A DNA stretch of 64,000 nucleotides from Natronoarchaeum philippinense (GTDB lineage Archaea; Halobacteriota; Halobacteria; Halobacteriales; Natronoarchaeaceae), in NCBI RefSeq assembly GCF_900215575.1, contig NZ_OBEJ01000001.1, positions 124,001 to 188,000 of the forward strand, written 5' to 3'. The notes beneath the pieces were generated by a model. That model searched no databases. It was not told where the DNA came from and saw nothing but the letters and a program-made list of their open reading frames with translations. This document shows positions 33,145 to 41,761 of this stretch, in pieces. The position numbers and the translations under genes were made by a program. Numbering within the stretch: position 1 is the first letter of the stretch; every line of letters begins with the position of its first letter.

Positions 33145-33867
33145 TCACTCCTCGCCGATCCGCTCGGCGGCCTCGACGTTCGAGAACGTCGGCTCGACGC
33201 CGTCGGTCGGCGCCGCCCACCCGACGGCGTTGTCGATGACCTGCAGAATCTCCTCTTGTTCGTAGATCGGATACTCCTCGTGGCCCGGTCGGAAGTAGAA
33301 GATGCGGCCGCTCCCGCGGCGGTAGCAACAGCCCGAGCGGAACACTTCGCCGCCCTCGAACCAGCTGACGAACACCAGCGCGTCGGGCTGGGGGATGTCG
33401 AAGCGCTCGCCGTACATCTCGGCCTCAGGGACGACGATCTGCTCGCCGATCCCTTCGGCGATCGGGTGGCCCGGCTCGACGGTCCAGAGACGCTCGCGCT
33501 CGCCGGCCTCGCGCCACTTGAGCGAGCAGCTCGTGCCCAGCAGGCGCTTGAACGGCTTGGAGTAGTGCGCCGAGTGCAGCGGGAGAAAGCCCATCCCATC
33601 GCGGACGCGCTCGACGACGCGGTCGACGACCTCGTCGCGCACCTCGTCGTGGGCGAGGTGGCCCCACCACAGCAACACGTCGGTGTCGTCGAGAACTTCG
33701 CTCGTCAGCCCGTGCTCGTCCTCGTCGAGCGTCGCCGTGCGGACCTCGTGGCCCCGGTCTTCGAGCGCGTCAGCCAGTGCTGTGTGGATGCCCTCCGGGT
33801 ACAACTCGGCGACGTGGTCGTCCTCCCGCTCGTGTCGATACTCGTTCCAGACGGTAACGCGAACCAT
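33145..33867 (-). CDS. ThuA-like domain protein
   Basis: A 240-residue class-I glutamine-amidotransferase-like fold protein of the ThuA family. It starts [15 protein letters not shown], then [42 protein letters not shown] and the C-terminal [15 protein letters not shown]. These blocks match trehalose-utilisation proteins that in bacteria help metabolise 3-keto-trehalose-type sugars. The classical Cys-His-Glu amidotransferase triad is absent, as usual for ThuA. The substrate here is unknown; no other sugar gene is adjacent. Confidence 0.9.
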   Translation of the reverse strand: MVRVTVWNEYRHEREDDHVAELYPEGIHTALADALEDRGHEVRTATLDEDEHGLTSEVLDDTDVLLWWGHLAHDEVRDEVVDRVVERVRDGMGFLPLHSAHYSKPFKRLLGTSCSLKWREAGERERLWTVEPGHPIAEGIGEQIVVPEAEMYGERFDIPQPDALVFVSWFEGGEVFRSGCCYRRGSGRIFYFRPGHEEYPIYEQEEILQVIDNAVGWAAPTDGVEPTFSNVEAAERIGEE

Positions 33868-33989
33868 GTGTCGGCGTCAACATCGACGGTGAAAGGCACA
33901 ACGTTTCCGTCCGGCGTGAGCGCTCCGAGGACCGCCCCGTTCGGCGAGCGCGCCGCTGGTCGACCCGTCGCGCGCCGAAAAGAGATAGA

Positions 33990-34202
33990 TTAGAAGACGT
34001 ACTCGTCGTCGTGGCCCATCATCCCGTCGTCCTCGAAGCCCTGCTCTTCGTCGTCCATGGGTCCGCTGGTCTTGTAGGCTTTCAGCCCCGTCGAGAGGAG
34101 CTCTTCGATCGCCTCCTCGCGGTTGACGAACTCGTCTTGCTCTACCATCTGGGCGATCTGCATCTCCAGGTGTTCGGGAACGGTGATATCGACTTTCGGC
34201 AT
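33990..34202 (-). CDS. ribbon-helix-helix (CopG-like) transcriptional regulator
   Basis: A 70-residue protein with a predicted N-terminal DNA-binding strand (MPKVDITVPEHLEMQIAQM), a second helix NREEAIEELLSTGLKAY typical of the CopG/NikR RHH fold, and an acidic tail with MMGHDDEY. The ATG at 34202 places the strand at the usual position, and a strong TATA box (CCTTAAATATGG) lies 24-35 nt upstream. It sits between the two copies of the 18-nt leader element, suggesting that it might regulate both neighbouring genes. DNA target and ligand are unknown. Confidence 0.82.
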   Translation of the reverse strand: MPKVDITVPEHLEMQIAQMVEQDEFVNREEAIEELLSTGLKAYKTSGPMDDEEQGFEDDGMMGHDDEYVF

Positions 34203-34225
34203 TTGACAGTGAGGCTTTGCCCGAG

Positions 34226-34237
34226 CCATATTTAAGG
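34226..34237 (-). promoter_or_regulatory. TATA box of the ribbon-helix-helix gene
   Basis: Minus-strand CCTTAAATATGG is centred about 29 nt ahead of the ATG at 34202. The region to 34357 is the divergent promoter shared with the DUF5827-like gene. Confidence 0.6.
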
Positions 34238-34338
34238 TTGACGGGGATGTGCGCTGTGCCGGTGACGGCGGCGTCCCGACGAACCGACTATCGTCCAATC
34301 TCGCGCAGCGACGCCGAAAGCGGGCCTTTTACCGCCCG

Positions 34339-34356
34339 GTCGCGCGTACGTCCGGC
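34339..34356 (+). promoter_or_regulatory. 18-nt leader element, copy 2
   Basis: Identical 18-base copy (GTCGCGCGTACGTCCGGC) of the element at 32666-32683, again ending one base before the ATG (34358), and again preceded by a CCTTTTACC box about 27 nt from the start. The downstream bases diverge immediately, so this is not a gene duplication. Confidence 0.6.
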
Positions 34357-34357
34357 T

Positions 34358-34630
34358 ATGCCAGTTCCGAAAGACGAGTTCGAGCAGCTCCACCCCTGTG
34401 ATTTCTACACCGCAGAGGAGCTGCTCGACCCCGACGAGATGTATACGGTCTACGAAATCGCGCGGATGCTCCAAGAGCTCGATCCAGACGCCGAGATCGA
34501 CGCCGAAACCGAGGCGATACTCTTAGACTGGGCGATCCCGTGGGTCATCTCTAACGCCGACGATCTCGTCGTCGCCGACCCGCGCAGCGACGACGAACCG
34601 GGCTACTACGGGCTCGCAACCGACGAATGA
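34358..34630 (+). CDS. small acidic protein (DUF5827-like)
   Basis: A 90-residue protein beginning MPVPKDEFEQLHPCDFYTAEELL, followed by MYTVYEIARMLQELDPDAEIDAE and LLDWAIPWVISNADDLV. I recall this as the haloarchaeal DUF5827 family; its function is unknown. The second segment resembles a helical DNA- or protein-binding motif, but no firm assignment is possible. Its stop overlaps the start of the P-loop gene (ATGA), so they form one unit led by the shared 18-nt element. Confidence 0.75.
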   Translation: MPVPKDEFEQLHPCDFYTAEELLDPDEMYTVYEIARMLQELDPDAEIDAETEAILLDWAIPWVISNADDLVVADPRSDDEPGYYGLATDE

Positions 34631-35427
34631 AGCTGCTGGTCGCCGGCGGCGACCGCGTCGACGCGGGCAAGACGACGTTCTCGACGGGGTTGGTCGCGCG
34701 CCTCGGCAGCGTCGGCTTCAAGCCCCGCGCCGGCAACGACTACTGGTTCGACCACGACGACTATCGGCGCGCCATCTCCGAGGGTCGCCTCTACGGCAAA
34801 GACGCAAAACGCCTCGCGGCCGCCAGCGACGCCGACGTTCGGCCCGAAGATATCAACCCGGTCCACCGACTCTGGCGGCCCTCTCCGGGGCCCGACGCCG
34901 GGCTGGTCGGCGCCGCGCACCGACAGTTCGTCTTCGACCGGGTTTCCGAATCGTTCGTCGTCAACGCCGGCGCCGACGTGCCCGAGTCGGCCCGCGAGTC
35001 GTTGCCCCTCGCGGACGCGCCGCGAGTCTCGACCGTCGACGAGCTCAACGAGGAGACGCGCCGCCGACATCTGCCGGCGTTCGAGGCGCTCGCGGCGCGG
35101 ATCGACGAGCGCGCCGACGCAGTGATCGAGTCCTACGGCGACATCGCCCGGCCACTGCAGGAGCTGGCGGTCGACGCCGTCGCGGTGGTCGAACCGGGCC
35201 GCGCTCGCGTCTACGACGGCGACCGCTACCTGCGCGCCTGCGACGTTGCGCGCCGGAGCGCCCGCGACGGCCGGATGGAGCGGCGCGTCGAGGACGTGAT
35301 CGAGCACGTCGACCCGATCGCCCGCGTCGGACTCCCCGCGCTCGCCGACGAGCGCCGGACCGATCCGGACGCCGTCGCGGACGCCTACGCGGACGCGTAC
35401 GACGAACTGCTCGCGGCCGCCGAGTGA
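34627..35427 (+). CDS. P-loop ATPase (kinase-like, function unknown)
   Basis: A 266-residue protein with a Walker A variant at residues 7-17 (GGDRVDAGKTTFS), followed by GFKPRAGNDYWFDHDDYRR and a mid-region DAVIESYGDIARP that might bind Mg2+. The lysine-plus-threonine P-loop and the substrate-specific helix suggest an ATP-dependent enzyme related to dethiobiotin synthase- or cobyrinate-like P-loop proteins; this is uncertain. It is cotranscribed with the DUF5827-like gene. No specific substrate is assigned. Confidence 0.75.
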   Translation: MKLLVAGGDRVDAGKTTFSTGLVARLGSVGFKPRAGNDYWFDHDDYRRAISEGRLYGKDAKRLAAASDADVRPEDINPVHRLWRPSPGPDAGLVGAAHRQFVFDRVSESFVVNAGADVPESARESLPLADAPRVSTVDELNEETRRRHLPAFEALAARIDERADAVIESYGDIARPLQELAVDAVAVVEPGRARVYDGDRYLRACDVARRSARDGRMERRVEDVIEHVDPIARVGLPALADERRTDPDAVADAYADAYDELLAAAE

Positions 35428-35494
35428 CGGCGTCGACGCTACCCGAGTGGCGGCATCGACGCGGACTCACGGCCGCCGCCGATTGGACCGACTC

Positions 35495-36073
35495 TCAGGC
35501 CTGTCGCGCCATCTTCCCGGACAGTTCGATGTGCGAGTACGGGTCGTTTTCGATGCTCGGGCCGTGGCCGGGGTGGAGCGCCTGTAGGTCGGCGTCGACG
35601 CGGTCGGCCACGCGGTCGATGCTCCGGATCAGCGCGTCGCGGTCGCCTTCTTCGAGGTCGGTGCGCCCGAAACTGCCGTTCTGGAAGATCAGATCTCCGG
35701 CGAACAGCACCCCGGCGTCGGCGGCGTACAGGCAGATGTGGTCGTTCTTGTGGCCCGGCGTGTGCAACGCGACGTACTCGTGGTCGCCCATCGCTACTGT
35801 GTCCTCGTCGCCCAACTCGCGCTCGACGCCGTCCTGCGTCGTATCGAAGCCGTAGACCGGTGCGTCGAACGCCGCGACCACGTCTGCGAGGTTACCGACG
35901 TGATCGGGGTGGGTGTGAGTCAGCACGACGGCGTCGAGCGACTCGACGCGTTCCTCGATCGCCGAGACGGCGTCGAAGCTGGCGCCGGCGTCGACGAGCA
36001 CGGTTCGCTCGCCCTCGACGAGAAAGGCGTTGCTCGTGAACGACTGGACGCCCTGCGCGACGTTGTGGATCAT
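35495..36073 (-). CDS. metallo-beta-lactamase fold hydrolase
   Basis: A 192-residue MBL-fold protein. The metal-binding motif VVLTHTHPDHVGNLADV (HxHxDH) is intact, followed by LHTPGHKNDHIC and GDLIFQNGSFGRTDL with the bridging aspartate, and the C-terminal histidine in LHPGHGPSIEND. The layout matches glyoxalase II and related thioesterase/hydrolases. The substrate could be a glutathione-like thioester, but haloarchaea use gamma-glutamylcysteine instead; specificity is unknown. Confidence 0.93.
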   Translation of the reverse strand: MIHNVAQGVQSFTSNAFLVEGERTVLVDAGASFDAVSAIEERVESLDAVVLTHTHPDHVGNLADVVAAFDAPVYGFDTTQDGVERELGDEDTVAMGDHEYVALHTPGHKNDHICLYAADAGVLFAGDLIFQNGSFGRTDLEEGDRDALIRSIDRVADRVDADLQALHPGHGPSIENDPYSHIELSGKMARQA

Positions 36074-36184
36074 GCGCAGGCGTTCACGCCGGGCCGGTTT
36101 GGACCTATCGGACCCGCCGGCTGCGTCTCAGCGTCACCTCCGGCCGTCGCCTCTGTCGGGGCGTCGTCGCCGCGGCGTCTCCGG

Positions 36185-36547
36185 CTAGGGCGTCGAAGCC
36201 GCGCCCTCGTCGGTCGGCGCGCTGACAAGCACCAGTCGGGCGGTGTCGTCGCCGCGGTTGTGGATCTGTCTGCGCTCCTCGGGGTCGATCCGCAGCGCCT
36301 CGTGCTCGTCGAGGGTCAGAGTGTCGGCACCCACGTCGACCTCGACGCGCCCCTCGGTGACGTAGTAGATTTCTTCGTGGCCGTCCTCTCCGTGATCGTG
36401 TGCCTTTCCGCTTCGGTCCGGCTCCAGTTCGAGCACGGTAAAGCCGAGACTGTCGGTGTCGAGCGGTTCGCGCAGGAACCACATTCCACCTTTGTCGCCG
36501 CCGATTACCGAGCCCACGTCGCCGGGCGCAGCCGCTTCGTAGCCCAT
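36185..36547 (-). CDS. cupin domain protein
   Basis: A 120-residue single-domain cupin. The first cupin motif with metal-ligand histidines is KAHDHGEDGHEEIYYVTEG (H-x-H then E), and the second is LRIDPEERRQIHNRGDD. Such proteins are metal-dependent dioxygenases, isomerases or binding proteins. The ATG at 36547 is used; a GTG at 36559 could add four residues. It is separated from the HTH-10 regulator by 47 nt and transcribed in the same direction. Confidence 0.88.
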   Translation of the reverse strand: MGYEAAAPGDVGSVIGGDKGGMWFLREPLDTDSLGFTVLELEPDRSGKAHDHGEDGHEEIYYVTEGRVEVDVGADTLTLDEHEALRIDPEERRQIHNRGDDTARLVLVSAPTDEGAASTP

Positions 36548-36594
36548 GCCAGTAGGTTCCACGCAATCGCCCTTCAATGGTGGGACGCCGACGC

Positions 36595-39141
36595 TCAGTC
36601 TTCCCTCGGCGTGGCGGTCGACAACAGCGCCTCGAACACTTTCCGCTCTGCGGCCCGGACGTGCTGGTGGAACGTCGGCGAGGAGATGCCGAGCGTCTCG
36701 GCGACTTCTTCGCCGGTTTGCTCCCGCGGCCACTCGAAAAATCCGGCGTAGAACGCCGATTCGAGAGCGGTACGCTGGCGTTCGGTCAGTTCGTCGGTCA
36801 GGACGCTCCCGATCGCCTCGGCGTCGATCTGCGTGCGGTTGATCTGCCGGCGCGTGACCAGTTCGGCTTCCGGATACGCCTCCTGCACTGCGCCGATGAT
36901 CTGGCGAACGTCGGCGCCCGGTGAGAGGTGGACGCTCATCCTGTAGTCTCCGTCCTCGATGACGGCCTCGTCGATGTCGCCGCCCAGCGATGCGATCGTC
37001 GTCAGAACCGGGGGATCGGCGAGCGTCAACTCGAACCGTTCGTTCCCGGATTCGTCGAACGTCACCTCCGACCAGTGGGGCAGCGACTCCACCAACTCCT
37101 CGACGAACTCGTCGTCTTCGTCGACAGCGTTCCCGTACACGAGATAATCGTCGTCCTGTAACGGCACCGTCTGTGACAGGTGGACGCGACCGTTCGATTC
37201 GGCGTCGATGTCGAGCATCTCGATGACATCCCGGATGCGGAACTCGACCTCGACGAGTTCGTCGCCCATCAGCGCGCGCTTCCGGTCGATGGCGACGATG
37301 GCGTGGCCGACGACCTCGCCGAGCTGTCTGAGCATCCGTCGCTCCTCGCCCGCAAAGGCGTCTAATCGGTCGGCGTACACGCCGAACAGACCGTAGACGG
37401 TCCCCTCGTGGGTGATCGGTACCGCGGCCGAGGCCCGGTAGCCGTACTCGCGGGCGACCTCGTGCCACGGTTCGAAGTCCGGATCGCTGAATACGTCCTC
37501 GACAACCTGCATCTCTTGAGTTCGAACTGCCCTGCCGGCCGGTCCCTGTCCCAGCGCATCGTCGGGACTGATCGACATCGGCGCGTCTTCGAGGTAGCCG
37601 TCGACGCCCGCCTCGACGTGGGGATCGATCGACTCCGTCGCTTGGTCGACGCCGGCGCTCCAAGCAAACGTGTACGAATCCGACGCCGCGAGGTCTTCAC
37701 AGAGGACACGCTCGATCTCGGCTCTGGTCGACTGATCGACGATTGCCTCCGTGATGTCCAGTGCGATCGTGTTGAGTGCGTTGAGCGCTTCTAACCGCTC
37801 TCGCTGGTGTTCGAGTCTTCGCTCTCGGTCCTTTCGCCCGGTGATGTCGCGGACGACGCCACACCGTCCCTCCCCCTCGCCGTAGGGTAGTGGCCCGAAC
37901 CGGCTCTCGACGGGGATTCGCTCCCCATCGGCCGTGTGTAGGTCGAATTCCAGCGTTGCGATGTTCTGGTCGCCGGCGCTGACGCGCTCGGCTGCGTCGG
38001 CGGCTTTCGGCCCGATTTCGTCGTCGTACACCGTCGTCGCGTGCTCACCGAGCAGTGATTCGCGGTCCGTGCCGAGCATCTCACAGAACGCCTCGTTGGC
38101 GAACACGAACTGCGAGTCGTCGTCGACCGCGTAGACACCATCGTCGAGAGTCTCGACGATCCGCTCGTACAGTTCGAGGTCCTGCTCGCGCCGCTTGCGT
38201 TCGGTGGTGTCACGGAAGTACACCGACAGCCCCGACGCCGACGGGTAGACGTTCGCCTCGAGCCAGATCGACCGCCGTTCGGAAAACAACTCGAAGTTCG
38301 ACGGCTCCTGCGTCGACAGGCACTCCCGGTAGCGCTCTCCAACGTCCGCCTCTGGAAACACGTCTTCGATGTGGCTCCCGCGCAACTCCTCGGCGGAACA
38401 GCCCAGAAGCTGTTCGGCCTGCTCGTTGGCGTAGGTGAACTGCAGGTTCTCGTCGAGCGCGTAGAACGCGTCGTCGACGCGTTCGAGCACGTCGTCGAGC
38501 TCGGCCTCCAGATCGTCACGCTGCCGGCGAAGCTGCCGCTCGTACTGCCTGCGCTCTGTCATGTCCCGGGTCACCTTGGCGAACCCTTCGACATCGCCTT
38601 CGTCGTCGTAGATCGCCGTCAGCACAATCTTGGCCCAGAACCGTGTGCCGTCGCGCCGGACGCGCCACCCTTCGTCTTTGACCACCCCGTCGGCGGCGGC
38701 CGCAGCCAGATTCTGCTCTGGGACGCCGTCGGCGACATCTTCGTCGGTGTAGAACGTCGACAGGTGCTCGCCGATGATTTCGTCGGTGCCGTACCCCTTG
38801 ATCCGCTCGGCACCCGGATTCCACGTCCGAATACGGCCCTCCGCGTCGAGCCCGAAGATCGCGTACTCCTCGGTAGCGTCGACCAGCGACCGGAACTGCT
38901 GATCGTCTTCCGACACGTTGTCGGCGCCCGTTCCTTGCCGCCGCCAGTAGACGCGCCCACGCGCGCCGATCTTCTTAGTTCGTAGCTCCCCGGCGTCGGC
39001 CAGCTGTTCGAGGCGGTCGTAGGCGGTTCGCCGACTACATCCGATCCTGTCGGCCAGTTCGCTCGCCGTCACTGGTTCCCCCGGCTCTCCGACCTGCTCG
39101 ACGGCGTCGAGCGTCTGTTGCAGTGTCCCCCCGGACTCCAT
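36595..39141 (-). CDS. multi-PAS/GAF sensor with N-terminal winged helix and C-terminal HTH-10 (bacterio-opsin activator-like)
   Basis: An 848-residue regulator. Residues about 1-65 form a winged-helix domain (VTASELADRIGCSRRTAYDRL), unusual at this end. Three PAS domains follow (about 75-195, 205-320, 325-445; each with a PAC motif such as VTRDMTERRQYE, FRDTTERKRRE and VRDITGRKDRE), then a GAF domain (about 455-610) and the BAT dimerisation domain. The C-terminal HTH-10 domain has LTERQRTALESAFYAGFFEWP and GISSPTFHQHVRAAERKVF. It probably integrates redox, light or small-molecule cues. The ATG at 39141 starts the first winged helix; the extended frame to 39543 crosses the divergent promoter. 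Confidence 0.9.
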   Translation of the reverse strand: MESGGTLQQTLDAVEQVGEPGEPVTASELADRIGCSRRTAYDRLEQLADAGELRTKKIGARGRVYWRRQGTGADNVSEDDQQFRSLVDATEEYAIFGLDAEGRIRTWNPGAERIKGYGTDEIIGEHLSTFYTDEDVADGVPEQNLAAAAADGVVKDEGWRVRRDGTRFWAKIVLTAIYDDEGDVEGFAKVTRDMTERRQYERQLRRQRDDLEAELDDVLERVDDAFYALDENLQFTYANEQAEQLLGCSAEELRGSHIEDVFPEADVGERYRECLSTQEPSNFELFSERRSIWLEANVYPSASGLSVYFRDTTERKRREQDLELYERIVETLDDGVYAVDDDSQFVFANEAFCEMLGTDRESLLGEHATTVYDDEIGPKAADAAERVSAGDQNIATLEFDLHTADGERIPVESRFGPLPYGEGEGRCGVVRDITGRKDRERRLEHQRERLEALNALNTIALDITEAIVDQSTRAEIERVLCEDLAASDSYTFAWSAGVDQATESIDPHVEAGVDGYLEDAPMSISPDDALGQGPAGRAVRTQEMQVVEDVFSDPDFEPWHEVAREYGYRASAAVPITHEGTVYGLFGVYADRLDAFAGEERRMLRQLGEVVGHAIVAIDRKRALMGDELVEVEFRIRDVIEMLDIDAESNGRVHLSQTVPLQDDDYLVYGNAVDEDDEFVEELVESLPHWSEVTFDESGNERFELTLADPPVLTTIASLGGDIDEAVIEDGDYRMSVHLSPGADVRQIIGAVQEAYPEAELVTRRQINRTQIDAEAIGSVLTDELTERQRTALESAFYAGFFEWPREQTGEEVAETLGISSPTFHQHVRAAERKVFEALLSTATPRED

Positions 39142-39391
39142 GTCACCAGTGTATGTGCTCGACGGGTATGGCCGTTCGCTCCGCTCATCCGACAGATCGG
39201 CCCTGCTGTCGGCGGTTCCGTTGACGGAAGCGCAAGCAATGCGCCGTCGCTGGCCAGTGAACGGCCGGTCCCGCCGCAGCGCGCTGGCGGCGTCGCCGCG
39301 GTGCGGCGGCACGGTACCGCTGAACCACCTAACATCATAGTCGAACGCGTTAGGTCTCGACGGGACATTTTCAGGAGTACAGATCTCAACC
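39142..39391. other. divergent promoter region (250 bp)
   Basis: Between the HTH-10 regulator and the winged-helix gene at 39392. Two A/T-poor stretches surround AATCATAGTC-like boxes near 39325-39350; the region is GC-rich with no ORF of gene-like composition, and probably holds both promoters. Confidence 0.4.
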
Positions 39392-39715
39392 ATGAGCAAC
39401 TCACCGACCCGAACGCCGACTGACCCGCTCGATCCCGACCAGCTGCCGACGCAGGAGCTACTCGGCGCCGTCGCAAGCGATCGACGCCGAGCCGTGCTGT
39501 CCGTGCTCGCCGACGTGACGTCCCCGATCGACGCCGGCGTCATCGCCCGCGGCGTCGCAGTGCGCGAGGCTGCCGACGATACCCGTTCGCTTTCGGACCG
39601 AATCGAGGACGTTCACGTCTCGCTTCACCACGTACACTTGCCAAAGCTCGCCGACGCCGGCTTGCTGTCCTACGATTCGGAGCGCGGTATCATCGAGAAC
39701 GTCGCCTCGCCGTAA
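39392..39715 (+). CDS. winged-helix protein (DUF7344-like)
   Basis: A 107-residue protein with a winged helix: QELLGAVASDRRRAVLSVLADV (helix), then IEDVHVSLHHVHLPKLADAGLLSYD, the common haloarchaeal DUF7344 pattern. Such proteins are thought to be transcriptional regulators or adaptors. It is divergent from the HTH-10 regulator and upstream of the membrane-tethered regulator at 39819. The short length and lack of sensor domain suggest partnership with another regulator. Confidence 0.8.
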   Translation: MSNSPTRTPTDPLDPDQLPTQELLGAVASDRRRAVLSVLADVTSPIDAGVIARGVAVREAADDTRSLSDRIEDVHVSLHHVHLPKLADAGLLSYDSERGIIENVASP

Positions 39716-39818
39716 CTGCGCCAACTCAACTGCTTCGGCGTTCGGCCCGTCGCTTCGGCTGTCCGATCGCCGGTAGGTCGCAAGGCCTTTTGTATCGCCC
39801 ATTGAGGACTAACACAGG

Positions 39819-41033
39819 ATGAACCGATCGCTGGGTGTCGGTCTCGTGACGGGCATCTTCCTGTTGGCGACGCTGCTCGTGGGGGTCCCGGCTGTCGACG
39901 GCTCTCCGGCCGCCCCCGAGCCAGCGCCGCTGTCGGCGTCGACTGCGCCGGTCGATCAGACGGATCGATCCTCCGGATTCTTGCAACAGTCCGATCAGAC
40001 CGCGCAGTTCGACAGCGTCGAGTTCCGGATCGCAGTCCACGAGAACGGCACCGGCGTCTGGACGTTTCGCTACGAGCGCCGCCTCGCTAACCAGTCCGAG
40101 CGCGAGCAGTTCGAGGCGTTCGCCGAGGAGTTCCGGACGAACGAGAGCCACCCGCTGTACACCGGGTTCGAGAAGCAAGCCAGCGCACTCGTCGCCGCCG
40201 GCACGAACGTGACCGATCGCCAGATGAACGCGACGAACTTCGATCGGTCCGCCGGCGTGCGCGAGGACCGGCTCAACGAACCCGGCGTCGTCACGATGTC
40301 GTTTCACTGGACGAACTTCGCCCAGCAGGACGGCCAGCGCGTGATCGTCGGCGACGTGTTCGAGGGCGGGATGTACGTCGCCGAGGACCAGTCGCTCGTG
40401 TTCCGCTCCGGCGGCGACCTCGCGTTCGCACGAGCGGTCCCGGACGACGGCAGGCAGATGTCGAACGACACGCTGGCGACCAGCGACACGGTCACGTGGG
40501 TCGGTGCCCAAGAGTTCACCGACAACAAGCCCCGCGTCGAACTGGCGCCCGAGGACACCGTCGGCCAATCGCCCGACGAGCCGGTGACGGCTCCCGCGAC
40601 GAGCGAGAGTGACCCGTGGATGTTGCTTGCCGGCGTCGTCGTTCTCCTGCTCGGCGTCGGGAGCGCCGTCGCGTGGCGGCGTGATGGCGCAATCCTCGAC
40701 CGCACCGGCCCCGACGACGATGCCGACGAGGCGGTGGCAGCCACCCCTGATTCGAACGACGATGCCACAGCCACAGAGGCCGCTGTCGACGAGGAGGAAC
40801 TGCTCACCGACGAGGACCGGGTGACGGCGCTGTTAGAGGACAACGGCGGCCGGATGAAACAGGTAAACATCGTCGAAGAGACCGGCTGGTCGAAGTCGAA
40901 GGTCAGCATGCTGCTGTCGGATATGGAAGAAGACGGCGCCATCTCGAAGCTCCGGGTCGGCCGCGAGAACATCATCAGCCTCGACGGTCACGAGCCGGAA
41001 GCGGCGGGATCGCCGTTCGAGAACGACGAGTGA
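39819..41033 (+). CDS. membrane-tethered helix-turn-helix regulator
   Basis: A 404-residue protein with an N-terminal signal peptide (LGVGLVTGIFLLATLLVGVPAV), an extracytoplasmic domain of ~230 residues rich in Asn/Asp and Arg (FRYERRLANQSEREQFEAF, FHWTNFAQQDGQRVIVGD), a transmembrane helix near residues 266-286 (MLLAGVVVLLLGVGSAVAW), an acidic linker and a C-terminal winged helix (EDRVTALLEDNGGRMKQVNIVEETGWSKSKVS in part). The topology puts the DNA-binding domain in the cytosol and a sensor outside. A CTTTTGTATC TATA box lies about 28 nt upstream. The signal and targets are unknown. Confidence 0.88.
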   Translation: MNRSLGVGLVTGIFLLATLLVGVPAVDGSPAAPEPAPLSASTAPVDQTDRSSGFLQQSDQTAQFDSVEFRIAVHENGTGVWTFRYERRLANQSEREQFEAFAEEFRTNESHPLYTGFEKQASALVAAGTNVTDRQMNATNFDRSAGVREDRLNEPGVVTMSFHWTNFAQQDGQRVIVGDVFEGGMYVAEDQSLVFRSGGDLAFARAVPDDGRQMSNDTLATSDTVTWVGAQEFTDNKPRVELAPEDTVGQSPDEPVTAPATSESDPWMLLAGVVVLLLGVGSAVAWRRDGAILDRTGPDDDADEAVAATPDSNDDATATEAAVDEEELLTDEDRVTALLEDNGGRMKQVNIVEETGWSKSKVSMLLSDMEEDGAISKLRVGRENIISLDGHEPEAAGSPFENDE

Positions 41034-41088
41034 GCGCGTATCGTCACCGCCGTGGCGCTCCGAAGCGGACGACAAATCGACGCCCGCA

Positions 41089-41643
41089 TCAGACGCCGCC
41101 GCGCTCCTGTGGCCGCTGCGACGACTGATCGCTCAGAAGGTCAGTGAGCGTGTTCTGCACCCGATCTGGATTCGGGATGCGTTCGAAGGTAACGTCCTCC
41201 GTACTGCTCCCGGCCGTGTAGACTCGCACGTCGCCGTAGCCCAGCAGCCGCTCCCGGGGTGACTGGTCGTAGGCCGTGTTCTGGACGCGATCGAGTCGAA
41301 CCTGCGTCACGTCCCGTGAGACGAGCCCCTGCTTGACGTAGATCTCCTCGTCGGTGAGCACGTACAACAACCGCAGCCAGTCCGCGTAGGCCCAGACCGC
41401 GATGGCGATGCCGACCAGCGCGACGCCAAGCGGCGCGTACGCGATCGGCCACGGAAGGCCGCCGCCGACCAGCCGTTCGAGGCCGACCTCGAAGACGCCG
41501 CCGACGAGCACCACGACCGCCGCGACCGCGATCGAGGGGGCGAGCGTGAACCGTGACGGGCGGCCGGCCCACCTGATCTCTTCGTCGTCGCTCAGGTGGA
41601 GCCAATCGGCGTCCTCGATCGACGCGTCGGTGCTCGAACTCAC
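41089..41643 (-). CDS. bacterial PH-domain membrane protein
   Basis: A 184-residue protein with two N-terminal helices (about residues 33-60 and 70-92) and a bPH2-type domain behind them: VLTDEEIYVKQGLVSRDVTQVRL with QSPRERLLGYGDVRVYTA and FERIPNPDRV. The bPH2 family is of unknown function, often in envelopes. It is convergent with the membrane-tethered regulator. Confidence 0.85.
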   Translation of the reverse strand: MSSSTDASIEDADWLHLSDDEEIRWAGRPSRFTLAPSIAVAAVVVLVGGVFEVGLERLVGGGLPWPIAYAPLGVALVGIAIAVWAYADWLRLLYVLTDEEIYVKQGLVSRDVTQVRLDRVQNTAYDQSPRERLLGYGDVRVYTAGSSTEDVTFERIPNPDRVQNTLTDLLSDQSSQRPQERGGV

Positions 41644-41761
41644 CGTTCACCTGCTGTCGCCGCGCTCGGTTGTTCGTCCACCGCCGACGCGTTCTCTATC
41701 CCGTCGCTCACGTGCTGATATCCGGGAACGCTCACTTAGGCGTTTGCGCGGCATGGAACAG

